64,000 bases of DNA from Phnomibacter ginsenosidimutans (GCF_009740285.1 NZ_CP046566.1:3758658-3822657); one strand, 5' to 3'. Positions 22,401 through 30,867 are shown, counted from the first letter of the stretch. Numbers and translations: made by a program. Notes: generated by a model from the sequence alone, not told the origin.

Positions 22401-22852
22401 TTGTGCTGGAACATTCAACCGATGGTTTGCATTTTACAGCACTCGAAGGCATACAACCCAACAGCAATAGCCAATACAGCTACCTGCACCAGCAACCTGC
22501 AGCGGGCAATAACTACTATAGATTGCTGACAAAAGACAAGCATGGAAAAATAATTGCCAGCGACATAGTACTGCTCAAAAGATACAGTACACAAACCACC
22601 AGGGTGCAGGGTGTAAGAACCAGCCCTTCTTCGAGCAAAGCTGAAATCGATTTATACTCAGCCATTGAACAAGACATTCAGGTAGACCTGCTTGACCCAA
22701 GCGGCAAACAAATATCCAACTGGCATTTGCATGCTGTAAAAGGACAACAATTTATACCAGTGTACACGGGCTCACTGAGTGTCGGCACTTACATTTTACG
22801 TATCCGCACCAGCGACCAGGTGCAGGCAAGTGTTCGCTTTTTAAAATGGTAA
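16481..22852 (+). CDS. Giant Gly-rich, PKD-like repeat protein with T9SS sorting domain
   Basis: 2123 aa, apparent GTG start at 16481 preceding a signal peptide (residues 1-28). Residues about 40-235 are a Gly/Ser-rich domain with repeated GGGG runs. About residues 240-1000 hold a series of PKD-like Ig units, each with a conserved Cys pair and the recurrent pattern V-C-S-G...PPGT-VPAG-T-YSW. Further repeats lead to a region from about residue 1540 with WTGLADEDWFYCMNWASGTIPD. The last 80 or so residues form a type A T9SS sorting domain (VDLLDPSGKQISNW...GTYILRIRTSDQ). It is therefore exported by the type IX system and attached to or released from the cell surface as an adhesin-like protein. 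It is monocistronic. Confidence 0.87.
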   Translation: MTRYYHIVLQLLATLVFWVAGSGIVLSQTGSQIFSSNGNFTVPVGVTAITIKAWGGGGAGGGSATNNRQGGGGGGGAYSILSNYAVAPGTVVQISVGAGGVGVTGGSGTIGAASAASIAGTPIVVANGGIGGKSYAQGSFGGTGGTGGTYNGGNGADGLDLGIRGGGGSSAGSSANGNNGSSSSTAGGIAPAGGGNGGNGSGTSVGNAGHIPGGGGGGATRSGSDATGGAGARGQVEITWTCPSTPSISYSVPLFCISSAAQSVTLTGASGGTFSSTAGLAINTSTGVITPASSTPGNYTVTYSITGTGGCPTVSSSTTVEIGTQPAQPTLISGPTAVCENSNGNSFTIAAVAKASSYIWTLPTGWTINSGDGTTSIVATAGNYLQSGIISVAAANSCGTSTAQVAEVAVDQMPTAFAIDGDATICYNNTADIVLASSQTGMSYQLKKQSDGTNVGSPVSGTGGMLILNTGALTSSAEFIVVASNGSCSQQMTGQVSILVQPQVVVQSVSTQQFCHQFGVDGIGFSATPAGTNFTWTSTADFGAGLGGDGQIMGFTAVNNGSAALNATVTVVGEYNGCYSSPVEFLVTVFPVPVIGTQDTAVCSNELLTLPPFQGSNVIPGGTVYSWSAPDPALYMNISGYTAGGALGLFAQTLTNLTPDPQPISYLITPRSGMCTGNPFTLNVLVLPVPVIPSPQNVTVCSGAPVLLNLVNSPPSMIVPPGLTYSWSVPLVTGGLTGGTSRSDANAFSQVLYNPTSVPQTATYTVTATYADCSTIFSLVVTVNPTPAISNKSVTVCSGSEFAVAPANLPPGTLVPAGTKYSWALPATSGIPGSVTGATAGNNADSIVQQLFNVSGSPQTATYVIEASAGACISHFNLVANITPKPMLHANPSVAQTICSGTNITPIVLSESGSIVGATTYYWSRSNVAGISNTNGIALSGASAPISAGGTYTISGTLHNSTTAALATTVQLWGKLNGCNTDTIPVVITVNPVPTVTITPATLPVQPLLAICDSAANTVLNFSSNMASTSFAWHRFNPGIRGLAMSGTGTGINAKLLNTTGDILTDILVVIGTNSFGCNSITNDSIPFSVYSRLVPPVITPSMQQVCKVSLPTVLQRAENAKGGSYNYSFRWQDSLSINFPNASWQYIAKDADNQPATQPNYKPPKFDANSKDSLRFYRAVVTDNNGCGTVLSNVVIMSMYETSGSNFAPTVDFDPSKTAMESLIYCSNDSLRFFANLNNLTSGIVRYNWFANPLFVAPDSAVVPVGVDWGSSGNEYNKTYYNFAFKVFNNPRASYEDTIKKTFISIIPTVYDLDTFRLQNGKLHKLCAASAVDIAIQIFPTLKIQASTQVPAVFCNNSNVSVSLSSNIPPTLATTQFNWTASVISGTATLSNAAGTGNAPLTITETINNTGNTVAVVKFDITGYVGAANCPVDTTIFVSILPTFTAGAITPSQFICPGGDPGIMISDPAVANSDGTAVNPTYQWQKSQGGIAGPWSDISGATTVSYDPPGPIYQDTWYRRIAFAEGSCPTASDIDSVVILRGPEGIWTGLADEDWFYCMNWASGTIPDNSTNVFIRKPEALKNSNIDHLSPYYVGLPARSGDINIRRKLSFAALGLNGAARLNTWGNLTIEPAPNETDTLGHVDMQLGGEIYLRGNWINQVGLPGFQSGIGRVNMEGASLQTIQTVGADETFYDLRIDNSSDVTQGVTLLSAANVRHILTLEKGIVNTHSEPPYNSGFYANNLGLLTLKSTAVNPVQGPPGLQSFVNGQLGIEFDKAGLAYEFIYPIGKVFPTPAYRPPGIAPTTADGTTLFIAEYFPYEHPVPSIMGADPMSIIRPEHWIVEKQAYKSTQARVSIPYINPGSGNWMGLNNEFYFDPCDECNVAVVRKVLPATWHFSYAGAVEFSSSYPIEYRYYTDNGYIYSKPVTEFGPFSIGFSYKSLLPLRLLLFKGSVTSSGHVLQWRINEPAEVAQFVLEHSTDGLHFTALEGIQPNSNSQYSYLHQQPAAGNNYYRLLTKDKHGKIIASDIVLLKRYSTQTTRVQGVRTSPSSSKAEIDLYSAIEQDIQVDLLDPSGKQISNWHLHAVKGQQFIPVYTGSLSVGTYILRIRTSDQVQASVRFLKW

Positions 22853-22949
22853 TCATCAAGCGTAGCAAGCGTTTGACCCGTTGTTGACAAGTTTGTACAA
22901 AAGTTTATTTGGAAGCATTTCAGGCCCATACCCATATTTGCAATGCATT

Positions 22950-23145
22950 TGGTTCACACACTTCAGCTGTGTGATTAAAAGGGAAGTTCGGTGCAAGACC
23001 GGCGCTATCCCCGTAGCTGTAAGGCCACCCTTCTTTTACCAGAAGGCACTTCATTGCTTACACTCCATGCCACTGAACAATGGTTCGGGAAGGCAGTCAG
23101 CAATTGGCCAAGCCAGAAGACCTGCCCGATGCAGTAAGCAACCAT
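22950..23145 (+). promoter_or_regulatory. Cobalamin (AdoCbl-type) riboswitch
   Basis: All hallmark blocks occur in order. A stem lies at 22960-22975. The conserved core follows: GGGAAGTTCGGTGCAAGACC from 22981, then GCGCTATCCCCGTAGCTGTA and AGGCC. GCCACTG begins near 23069 and GGGAAGGCAGTCAGCAA near 23087. The B12 box AGCCAGAAGACCTGCC starts near 23111. A further segment, CTTTCGGAGGAAAAGCCGG at 23148-23166, is typical of the Bacteroidetes class. It lies about 125 nt before the btuB start, on the same strand. Binding of cobalamin is expected to switch off btuB expression; the expression platform (sequestration or termination) is not resolved here. Confidence 0.95.
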
Positions 23146-23269
23146 AGCTTTCGGAGGAAAAGCCGGGAATGCATCGCAACCACGTTGACCTGCAGGCAAC
23201 ACACGTTCGTGTCTTCTCATCACTTCATTTCTGAAAGCGGAATTCATCACCAACCAAACTCATTCAAAC

Positions 23270-25204
23270 ATGAGCATGAGATTCGCATTGGTGGGAGCCG
23301 CTGTAGTATTCGCTTCCACTTCTTTTGGCCAACGGGCCGACAGTACACAACCGTCAACACTTGACGATGTAACCGTAACGGCCAACAAAATGTTGCAGAA
23401 ACAAAGCCAAACAGGCAAAGTTGTTTCTATTATTTCCAGAGAACAAATTGAAAAAAGCGCAGGCCGCACCGTAGCACAGTTGCTCAACGAGCAGGCAGGC
23501 ATTACCATCAATGGTGCGCTGAGCAATGCCGGCACCAATCAAACCCTGTACATGCGTGGTGCCAACAGTGGCCGCACCCTTATTTTGGTGGATGGCATAC
23601 CTGTGTACGACCCTTCTGTTATCACCAACGATTTCGATCTCAACCTCATCAGCCTCAACGATGTGGAGCGGGTAGAAATATGCCGTGGTGCACAAAGCAC
23701 CTTATATGGTAGCGATGCTGTTGCCGGCGTCATCAATATCATTACCGTTAAAAAAGATGTGAGCAAACTCCTCAATGTAAAAGCCACCGGCAGCTATGGC
23801 AACCTCAATACATTCAGAGGTAACCTGCAGGTGTATGGCAAGGCGGGCAAACTCACTTACACCACCCGTTATGCCAAGCTGAAAACTGATGGTTTTAGCG
23901 CAGCACAAGACCTCGCTGGCGATAAAAACTTTGAAAAAGACGGCTACAACAGCGATGCTGTAAATGCAGCCATTCAGTACCAGGCATCCGCCAAATGGTT
24001 GCTGAAAACATTTGTACAGCGCAACCAATACACTTCTGATATTGATGCCGGCGCTTACAACGATGAAAGAGATTACACGCTGAAGAATAAAAACCTGATG
24101 GCGGGTACCGGCTTTCAATACAAAGGTGAAAACATTACGGTAACGGGTAATTATCAGTACAGCGAAATTGATCGTTTTTACCGCAACGACAGTACGCATG
24201 TACCCGGCTTTAGCAAGTACAGTGAAGATGCATATTATGGCCGCAATCAGTTCCTGGAGCTCTTCACCAATATCAATCTGGGCAAAGGTTTCAGCACGGT
24301 GTATGGTGTTGACTATCGCTTCAGCAATATGAACAACCGCTTTTTATCCATTAGTTCTTTTGGCCCCTACACCAGTAGTTTTAGAGATACTTCGGTAAGC
24401 CAGGCCAGTGCCTATGGTTCTGTACTGTTTCAACACAAGGGTTTGTATATTGAGCTTGGTGGCCGACTGAATGTGCATGACCGCTATGGCAGCAACGCCA
24501 CTTACACTTTCAATCCATCTTACAGCATCAACCAGCATTTTCGGGTATTTGGTAGCATTGCCACAGGCTTTAAAGCGCCATCGCTTTACCAGATGTACTC
24601 CTCTTACGGCAACCTGCAATTGAAAGCCGAAGAGTCGAAAAACTATGAGCTGGGATTGCAGCAAACACACGGCCGCATCAGCAACCGGGTGGTGTACTTC
24701 GACCGCGATATTGACAATGGGCTCGACTTCAACAACAACACTTTCCGGTATTTCAATATTGTGAAGCAGCGGGTGAAAGGATTGGAAATTGAATCTGCTG
24801 TTGGCATTACAAAAGATGTAAAATTCACTGCCAACTACACCTTGCTTTCTACACAAGAAATAGCACAAAGCCGTGTGACGTTTAAAGACACCACCTACAA
24901 TTATTTGCTGCGTCGTCCCAAGCATAGCCTCAACGCTACTGCCGGCTGGCAAATCACGAAAGCCTTGTACGCCAGTGTAACCGGTAAGTACGCCAGCAAA
25001 CGCTACGATGTGGGCGGCTACAAGGTGAAAGATGTAGCACTCGACAGCTACTTTATTGTAAATGCTTACGCAGAATACAAGCTGAATGAGCAGGTACGCT
25101 TTTTTGCCGATGCGCAAAACCTCACCAACAAAACGTTTTATGAGGCCCGAGGCTTCAATGCTATACCCTTTGTGGTAAACGCCGGCCTTACGGTTCAGCT
25201 TTAA
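23270..25204 (+). CDS. btuB: BtuB-like TonB-dependent cobalamin receptor
   Basis: 644 aa with signal peptide (cut after SFG-Q), then a TonB box-like LDDVTVTAN. The plug domain has EQAGITINGALSNAG, LYMRGANSGRTLILVDGIP and VERVEICRGAQSTLYGSDAVAGVINIIT, followed by a 22-strand-type barrel ending in NAGLTVQL. The BtuB assignment rests mainly on the cobalamin riboswitch directly upstream and on overall similarity. It imports corrinoids across the outer membrane with TonB-ExbBD. Start: ATG 23270; a second in-frame ATG is two codons later. A strong hairpin follows the stop. Confidence 0.92.
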   Translation: MSMRFALVGAAVVFASTSFGQRADSTQPSTLDDVTVTANKMLQKQSQTGKVVSIISREQIEKSAGRTVAQLLNEQAGITINGALSNAGTNQTLYMRGANSGRTLILVDGIPVYDPSVITNDFDLNLISLNDVERVEICRGAQSTLYGSDAVAGVINIITVKKDVSKLLNVKATGSYGNLNTFRGNLQVYGKAGKLTYTTRYAKLKTDGFSAAQDLAGDKNFEKDGYNSDAVNAAIQYQASAKWLLKTFVQRNQYTSDIDAGAYNDERDYTLKNKNLMAGTGFQYKGENITVTGNYQYSEIDRFYRNDSTHVPGFSKYSEDAYYGRNQFLELFTNINLGKGFSTVYGVDYRFSNMNNRFLSISSFGPYTSSFRDTSVSQASAYGSVLFQHKGLYIELGGRLNVHDRYGSNATYTFNPSYSINQHFRVFGSIATGFKAPSLYQMYSSYGNLQLKAEESKNYELGLQQTHGRISNRVVYFDRDIDNGLDFNNNTFRYFNIVKQRVKGLEIESAVGITKDVKFTANYTLLSTQEIAQSRVTFKDTTYNYLLRRPKHSLNATAGWQITKALYASVTGKYASKRYDVGGYKVKDVALDSYFIVNAYAEYKLNEQVRFFADAQNLTNKTFYEARGFNAIPFVVNAGLTVQL

Positions 25205-25208
25205 TTTT

Positions 25209-25246
25209 TATCGGGCGAAGCAACATCTTCATTGTTTCGCCCGATA
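25209..25246 (+). terminator. Strong hairpin between btuB and the CWC/Dph6-like genes
   Basis: TATCGGGCGAAGCAA (25209-25223) and TTGTTTCGCCCGATA (25232-25246) form a 15-bp stem with one G-T pair and an 8-nt loop, just 4 bp after the btuB stop. Only a short T-run follows (TTTAAT), so it may act as a terminator or as a leaky attenuator letting some transcript continue into 25263-26188. Confidence 0.65.
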
Positions 25247-25262
25247 TTTAATATCTCGCCAC

Positions 25263-25490
25263 ATGAGTAGCACACACAAACATGAACCTCGCAACTGCCC
25301 CCGATGCAACAAGACCTTTGAATGCAAAGTGGGCAATATTGCACAATGCCAATGCAGTAGTATTGTATTGAGCGAAGAAGAAAAAGCATTCATTGCTGAC
25401 CGATATCAGGATTGTCTTTGTTTGGGCTGTTTGTTGGATTTACAAAACAAATACACCTTCTTTAAAGAAAAATACCGCATCGGACAATGA
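25263..25490 (+). CDS. Cysteine-rich CWC-type small protein
   Basis: 75 aa with eight conserved Cys in three clusters (CPRC; C...CQC; CLCLGC), the arrangement of the cysteine-rich CWC family, probably a zinc-binding fold. Cytoplasmic, no signal peptide. Its stop overlaps the start of the next gene (ATGA at 25487), indicating translational coupling with the Dph6-like PP-loop protein. The function of CWC proteins is unknown. Location behind riboswitch-controlled btuB suggests, but does not prove, a corrinoid link. Confidence 0.8.
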   Translation: MSSTHKHEPRNCPRCNKTFECKVGNIAQCQCSSIVLSEEEKAFIADRYQDCLCLGCLLDLQNKYTFFKEKYRIGQ

Positions 25491-26188
25491 GCAAAATACC
25501 CATCGCACTAAGCTGGAGCGGAGGCAAAGATTGTAGCTACGCACTGCACCTGATACAACAGGAAGGCAAGTACGAAGTGAAATATTTACTCAGCACCTGC
25601 AATACCCACACCAGAGAGCTCAACATGCATCACCTGCACGAAACGTTGATAACGGCACAAGCCGCAGCCATTGGTATTCCCCTATTGCTGTCTCATGTAG
25701 CCGGTACCAGCAATGCACAGTACGAAGCAGCATTACAATCCAGCATACAGCAACTACAACAGCAAGGTATTTATGCTATTGCCTTCGGCGATATTTTTCT
25801 GGAAGACATTCGCCAATACAGAGAGCAGTTGATGACACAACTAGGCATGCAAGTTGTTTTTCCGCTCTGGCAGTTGCCAACCAACCACTTGTTGCAAAGC
25901 ATGATACAGTCCGGCTTCAAAGCCATGATTTGCTGCATAGATGCGCAACGCATCCCTACGCAATGGCTAGGCAAAATGCTCGATGATAAAAGCATGGCCA
26001 TGTTACCACAGGATATTGACCCTTGCGGTGAAAATGGCGAATTCCATACTTTTTGTGTTGACGGTCCTGTTTTTCAATATCCGCTACACATTAAAACCGG
26101 CGCTATCAGTTCACAACGAATGACCATTGCGACTAACCGGTTTGCTATTTTTAGCTGGGTGCACATTCACCTGTTGCCCCAGCCCTGA
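25487..26188 (+). CDS. Dph6-like PP-loop ATP pyrophosphatase (diphthine-ammonia-ligase family)
   Basis: 233 aa. The PP-loop for ATP is at the N-terminus: ALSWSGGKDCSYALH. The family signature (AFGDIFLEDIRQYRE) and a GENGEFHTFCVDGP stretch near residue 183 match the archaeal/eukaryotic diphthamide synthetase domain (MJ0570-type). Bacteria do not make diphthamide on EF-G, so the annotated activity is not expected; it more likely adenylates and amidates a small substrate. Coupled with the CWC gene and downstream of the btuB riboswitch, which suggests a role in corrinoid salvage such as an amidation step. This role is inference. Confidence 0.82.
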   Translation: MSKIPIALSWSGGKDCSYALHLIQQEGKYEVKYLLSTCNTHTRELNMHHLHETLITAQAAAIGIPLLLSHVAGTSNAQYEAALQSSIQQLQQQGIYAIAFGDIFLEDIRQYREQLMTQLGMQVVFPLWQLPTNHLLQSMIQSGFKAMICCIDAQRIPTQWLGKMLDDKSMAMLPQDIDPCGENGEFHTFCVDGPVFQYPLHIKTGAISSQRMTIATNRFAIFSWVHIHLLPQP

Positions 26189-26222
26189 GAGCAGCCGCAT
26201 TTTTGTGTAGGTTTGATACATC

Positions 26223-27563
26223 ATGACCAGAAGGCTACCATTATCCATTCTTGCATCCCTCATTCAGGAAACCATTGAACAGGTTTTTGAAGCGGAAACT
26301 TTTTGGGTAATAGCCGAAATAACCGATGTAAAAAAATACCCCCAGAAACGCTGGTGTTTTCTCAAGCTCATCGAAAAAAATAAAGAGCACATTGTAACCG
26401 AAATGCAAGGCGTTCTTTGGGCCAATGCATTTGCTGAACTGCAACAATTTGAACGACGCACCGGGCAGGCTTTTGCCGATGGTTTGGAAATTAGTTGCCG
26501 TGTAGCAGTACGGTTTCATCCCCGCTACGGTTTGAAACTCGAGATACTCGAAATAGACAGTGCTTTTACACTCGGGCAGATAGAACTGCAGCGGCAGCAG
26601 ACCCTCTATTTGTTATTGCGCCAATATCCTTCACACATTCAATTGGTAGATGGCGAATACATTACGGCCAACAAACAATTGCAATGGCCAAAAGTATTGC
26701 AACGCATTGCCCTCATTGCGGCCAGTGGCAGCGATGGTGAAAGAGATTTTTTACAGGAACTGCAACACAATGCTTATGGATACGATTTTAACGTACAGGT
26801 ATTTACGGCAAGTGTACAAGGCCAGCAAGCTGTGCAGGAAATAACGGCTCAGCTCGACGAAATAAGACAGCAAGCATCTTCTTTTGATGTGGTGGCCATT
26901 GTACGGGGTGGTGGCAGCAATACCGACTTTGCTGCGTTCGATCATTTCGAGATAGCCCGACGTATTGCGTTGTTTCCCATTCCCGTGTTTACCGGCATTG
27001 GGCACGACCGCAACACCAGCATTGCCGACATGATGGGTTGGCAGTTTAAAACACCCACCAAGGTAGCCGCTGCCCTTGTAGCCGTAAGCCTGCAATTCGA
27101 CAGCGATTTGATGCAGCTGAACCAGCAACTCACCGAAGCCGTAGAAGACCGCATGGCAGGCATGCAACAGCAATTGCAGCACTGGCAGCAAAAGCTCAGC
27201 TTGCTGGTGCCACACCGCTTGCAGCGCCAGCGGGAACGCCTGCACGACCTGCAACTACTGATAGACCGCAGCAGCAAAGACCAATGGAAGATGGCTCACG
27301 ATGCATTGCAACAAACTCAACTGCGGGTAAAACAAAGCTGGCAGCACCAACTGCGCAATCAGCAAGTGATGCTGGAACAAACCAGCCGCTTGATTGAACA
27401 GGTAAGTCCCGATAAAATTTTGAACCGCGGCTTTGCGATGATCCTGCAAAACGACCGCATCATTACCGATGCCTCACAACTCGATAAGGATAATCCCATT
27501 CAAACGGTGCTAAAAAACAAAACCATTCACAGTCACATTTCAGATATTCGCTCCCATGAATGA
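26223..27563 (+). CDS. xseA: Exodeoxyribonuclease VII large subunit
   Basis: 446 aa. An N-terminal OB-fold domain (EQVFEAETFWVIAEITDVKK, CFLKLIEK...; about residues 15-105) is followed by the nuclease region with IALIAASGSDGERDF, DVVAIVRGGGSNTDFAAFDH and the conserved TGIGHDRNTSIADMM, then TPTKVAAALV. A long Gln-rich coiled coil occupies about residues 290-400, the segment that binds small subunits. With XseB it forms exonuclease VII, which degrades single-stranded DNA from both ends. The 3' end overlaps xseB by 8 bp. Confidence 0.95.
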   Translation: MTRRLPLSILASLIQETIEQVFEAETFWVIAEITDVKKYPQKRWCFLKLIEKNKEHIVTEMQGVLWANAFAELQQFERRTGQAFADGLEISCRVAVRFHPRYGLKLEILEIDSAFTLGQIELQRQQTLYLLLRQYPSHIQLVDGEYITANKQLQWPKVLQRIALIAASGSDGERDFLQELQHNAYGYDFNVQVFTASVQGQQAVQEITAQLDEIRQQASSFDVVAIVRGGGSNTDFAAFDHFEIARRIALFPIPVFTGIGHDRNTSIADMMGWQFKTPTKVAAALVAVSLQFDSDLMQLNQQLTEAVEDRMAGMQQQLQHWQQKLSLLVPHRLQRQRERLHDLQLLIDRSSKDQWKMAHDALQQTQLRVKQSWQHQLRNQQVMLEQTSRLIEQVSPDKILNRGFAMILQNDRIITDASQLDKDNPIQTVLKNKTIHSHISDIRSHE

Positions 27564-27744
27564 ACGCACTTTCGACGAGGCCTGGCATGAACTGCAACAG
27601 CTCGTCAGCGACATTGAAGATGAAACCTTGCCATTAGATGCATTGGCTGCTAAAGTGAAAGCCGCCAAGCAACTCATTCGCTTGTGCGAAGAAAAACTAC
27701 GCAACATCGAAAAGGACCTGCACGATGCCAGTAGCGAAGCCTGA
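27556..27744 (+). CDS. xseB: Exodeoxyribonuclease VII small subunit
   Basis: 62 aa, the usual size for XseB. The helical hairpin pattern TFDEAWHELQQLVSDIEDETL, then PLDALAAKVKAAKQLIRLCEEKL, matches the family. ATG at 27556 overlaps the end of xseA. The stop overlaps the following GNAT gene by 20 bp, so three genes form a tightly packed operon. Confidence 0.93.
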   Translation: MNERTFDEAWHELQQLVSDIEDETLPLDALAAKVKAAKQLIRLCEEKLRNIEKDLHDASSEA

Positions 27745-28210
27745 TACCGCCAACCTCATACAGGCCATGACGCCTGAGCTGTATGCCATGGCCAAAGATT
27801 TGTTCATGGCGTATCAGCAATATCTCAACGTAGATTTATGCTTTCAAAGTTTTGAAGCAGAACTCAACGATTTGCCCGCCATGTACGGCCCGCCAAGTGG
27901 TGCCCTGCTGCTGGCTTTTTACAAACAGGACATTGCAGGCTGTGTAGCCCTTCGTAAAAAAGCAGATGGTATTTGCGAAATGAAACGCCTCTATGTATTA
28001 CCCGCATTTCAGGGCAAAGGCATTGGCAAGCAGCTGGCCACAGCCATTGTAGCAGCAAGCCGACAGCTGGGTTATACAAAAATGGTGCTCGATACACTCG
28101 ACCGTTTGCAACCCGCTATACAGTTGTATGAGCAGCTGGGCTTTCATCGTTGCACCCCTTACTACCACAATCCTTTGGAAGGCGTGGTATTTATGGAAAA
28201 AACACTGTGA
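27725..28210 (+). CDS. GNAT-family N-acetyltransferase
   Basis: 161 aa. The acetyl-CoA pyrophosphate-binding motif A is clear: MKRLYVLPAFQGKGIGKQLA (R/QxxGxG/A type), preceded by the beta4 strand GCVALRKK and followed by ALQLYEQLGF-like QPAIQLYEQLGFHRC near residue 130. Cytoplasmic. The acceptor substrate cannot be told from sequence. It starts within xseB and shares the operon, though the functional link is not obvious. Confidence 0.88.
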   Translation: MPVAKPDTANLIQAMTPELYAMAKDLFMAYQQYLNVDLCFQSFEAELNDLPAMYGPPSGALLLAFYKQDIAGCVALRKKADGICEMKRLYVLPAFQGKGIGKQLATAIVAASRQLGYTKMVLDTLDRLQPAIQLYEQLGFHRCTPYYHNPLEGVVFMEKTL

Positions 28211-28473
28211 CGGTTTCAGCAACTACTGTGCAATTTCAAGTAGAACACTGCATGATTTACAGTATAAATACGGTTGCCCCGCATAGGGCACAGGTCTACT
28301 TTTGACCTATCAAACGCACACATCCCTCATCTGCCCTCACCCTACCCTAAGCCCTGAACAACCCACATTTCCCCCATTGGATGAACCATTGATTGCAGCA
28401 GCTTGCCTACAAAGGCATGTGGCAATCGCTTGGCAACTTTTTCACCCCACACCCTCTCCTTACACGCACTTCG

Positions 28474-28503
28474 AAGCCACCCACTCTCACGGGTGGCTTT
28501 TTT
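28474..28503 (+). terminator. Intrinsic terminator downstream of the xseAB-GNAT operon
   Basis: AAGCCACCC (28474-28482), loop ACTCTCAC, GGGTGGCTT (28491-28499) followed by a T-run to 28503: a textbook rho-independent terminator. The 379-bp gap 28211-28589 otherwise shows only a C/A-rich stretch (28320-28380) and no gene; the feoB promoter must lie after 28503. Confidence 0.85.
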
Positions 28504-28589
28504 ATGCTCATTTTTCCGCATTGCTACTTTGCGTTTCCACTATTCGCAAGTTGGGAATGGTGGTGACAATTACCTTTGGCGCCCCCAAG

Positions 28590-30721
28590 ATGAGCACAGC
28601 AGCAAATACCGTATTGAACATAGCCCTGGTGGGCAACCCGAACAGTGGCAAAACCTCGCTGTTCAATTCCCTCACGGGCCTCAACCAAAAGGTGGGCAAT
28701 TTTCCGGGTGTAACGGTGGATAAAAAGCAAGGCCGCTGCGATATTTCGGAGAACATGGTGGCCAACATCATTGACCTGCCGGGTACCTACAGCCTGTATC
28801 CCAAGCGGGGCGATGAATGGGTGAGCTACAAAGTGCTGCTGCAGCAAGACAGCGACGTACAACCCGATATGGTGATACTGGTGGCCGATGCCAGCAACCT
28901 GAAACGCAACCTGCTGTTTTGCTCTCAAATTCTCGATCTGAAAATACCCGTAGTGGTAGCCCTGACCATGATGGATCTGGCCCGCCAAAAAGGTACCCAA
29001 ATCGACATCAAAGGTTTGGCGCTGGAATTGGGTGTACCCGTGGTGCCCGTCAATCCACGCAAAGAAAAAGGCATTCACCACCTCAAGCGGTCGATTGAAG
29101 TAATGGCTGCCAACATAGACAACTGGCAGGCCAGAACTTTTTTGATACCGCAGCCCTGGCCGCCGAACCGGTAGCCGCCGTACAGCAATTGCTGCCCGGC
29201 CTCAGCGATTACCGGGCCATTCACTACCTCATCAATCACGAACAATTTGCACTGCCCGTCGCATTGCAAGCACAGATAGAACAGGTGGAAACCGACCACC
29301 AGTTTAACCACACCAAAACGCAGGCCGAAGAAATTATGGGCCGCTACCAACGCATCCGGCAGATTATGCAGAAGACCGTGGTAGAAGCCGACCCGTTGGC
29401 CAAAAAAATGTTTACCGAGCGGCTCGATAATTTGCTACTGCACCGCACCTGGGGTTATCTCATTTTGCTCAGCGTATTGTTCCTGTTGTTCCAAAGTATT
29501 TTCTGGCTGGCCTCTTACCCCATGGATGCCATCGACTGGACCTTTGGCGAATTAAGCGGCTGGCTGGGCTCGGTATTGCCCGAAGCCTGGTGGAGCGACC
29601 TACTCATCAACGGTGCGGTGGCCGGCCTGGGCGGCATCCTCATTTTCGTTCCGCAAATCATGATTTTGTTTGGCCTGATCACCCTGCTGGAAGACAGCGG
29701 TTATATGGCCCGCATTAGTTTTTTAACCGACAAACTGATGCGCAAAGTGGGGCTCAACGGCAAAAGTGTGATGCCCATGATTAGTGGGTTTGCCTGTGCC
29801 GTGCCCGCCATCATGACGGCCCGCAACATTGAAAACAGTAAGGAAAGATTGCTCACCATTTTGGTAACACCGCTCATGAGCTGTAGTGCCCGGCTGCCGG
29901 TGTTTACCATTCTTATTTCGCTCACCGTTCCCAACAAATACTTCCTCGGCTTTTTGAGCCTGCAGGGTTTGGTAATGATGTTTTTGTATGTGTTTGGTAC
30001 GGCTATGGCATTGATGATTGCGTGGATAGCCAAGTGGTTCATCAACATCAAGGAGAAGAGTTACTTCATTTTGGAGCTGCCGATATACCGTGCTCCCCGC
30101 TGGAAAAACGTAGGCCACACCATGATAGAAAAGGCCCGCATTTTTGTGTTTGATGCAGGTAAAATCATCATGATCATCAGCCTGGTGCTGTGGGTACTGA
30201 GCACCTACGGGCCGCCCACACAGATGGAGCAGCTCAATGCCCGCTACGAACAATTGCGCCAGCAGCCCAATGCCAATGCCGAAGAAATAGACAAGCAATA
30301 CCAGGCCGACCATTTGGCTAACAGTTATGCCGGTGTCATGGGCAAATGGATTGAGCCCGTGATAGAACCGCTGGGCTACGATTGGAAAATTGGCATTGCC
30401 CTCATTACCTCTTTTGCTGCCCGAGAAGTGTTTGTGGGCACTATGGCCACACTCTACAGTGTGGGCGCCGATGCCGATGAAAACGATCAGACACTACGCA
30501 ACAAAATGCAATCGGCCGTACGTGCCGATGGCAGCAAAGTGTACACGCTGGCCACGGCTTTATCATTAATGGTGTTTTACCTGCTGGCCATGCAGTGCAT
30601 GAGTACACTGGCCATTGTAAAAAGAGAAACCAAAAGCTGGAAATGGCCCGCCATACAACTGGGCTACATGACTGTGCTGGCCTACAGCATGAGCTGGCTG
30701 GTGTATCAGATTTTTAGTTAG
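28590..30721 (+). CDS. feoB: Ferrous iron transporter FeoB (frameshifted)
   Basis: Inner-membrane Fe(II) permease. The N-terminal G domain shows G1 GNPNSGKTSLFNSLTG, the G2 region GNFPGVTVDKKQG and G3 DLPGTYSLYP, with a G4-like TMMD for the usual NxxD. The membrane domain includes a Gate motif (SGFACAVPAIMTARNI), MSCSARLPVF and AAREVFVGTMAT. Start at ATG 28590 (MSTAANTVLNIALVG), just before the G domain. The frame breaks near GG at 29139-29140: NWQ is followed by a wrong-frame tail ending at 29174. One extra G gives GQNFFDTAALAAEPVAAVQQLLPG, continuous with the membrane half. No feoA is adjacent, and no separate C-terminal domain is visible. Confidence 0.93.
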
Positions 30722-30730
30722 GGATTTTTT

Positions 30731-30867
30731 GAACCACGAAGGCGCACAGGGGACACAATGGGCACGAAGTAATCTTGTCAAACCTTCTGCATTTTCTATC
30801 AACTAACATCTATCATCTGTCATCTGTGTTTAAACCACCAAGACACGATGGACACACAAGGAACATA
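30731..30867. repeat. Two degenerate copies of an A/C/G-rich intergenic repeat
   Basis: GAACCACGAAGGCGCACAGG...CACGAAG (30731-30769) and AAACCACCAAGACACGATGG...GGAACATA (30832-30867) are diverged relatives, separated by TATCATCTGTCATCTGTG short tandems. Such 'accaccaagrcacgaagg' stretches recur in intergenic DNA of Bacteroidetes. The 307-bp gap 30722-31028 contains nothing else I can identify. Confidence 0.45.

Noticed and set aside
26208-26215. TAGGTTTG near xseA as a -7 promoter box
   Set aside because: Fits TAnnTTTG but sits only 7 bp before the start codon, with no -33 element at a proper distance.
28302-28589. N-terminal extension of FeoB to 28302
   Set aside because: The extension crosses a clear terminator (28474-28503) and is unlike any FeoB; ATG 28590 fits the G domain start.
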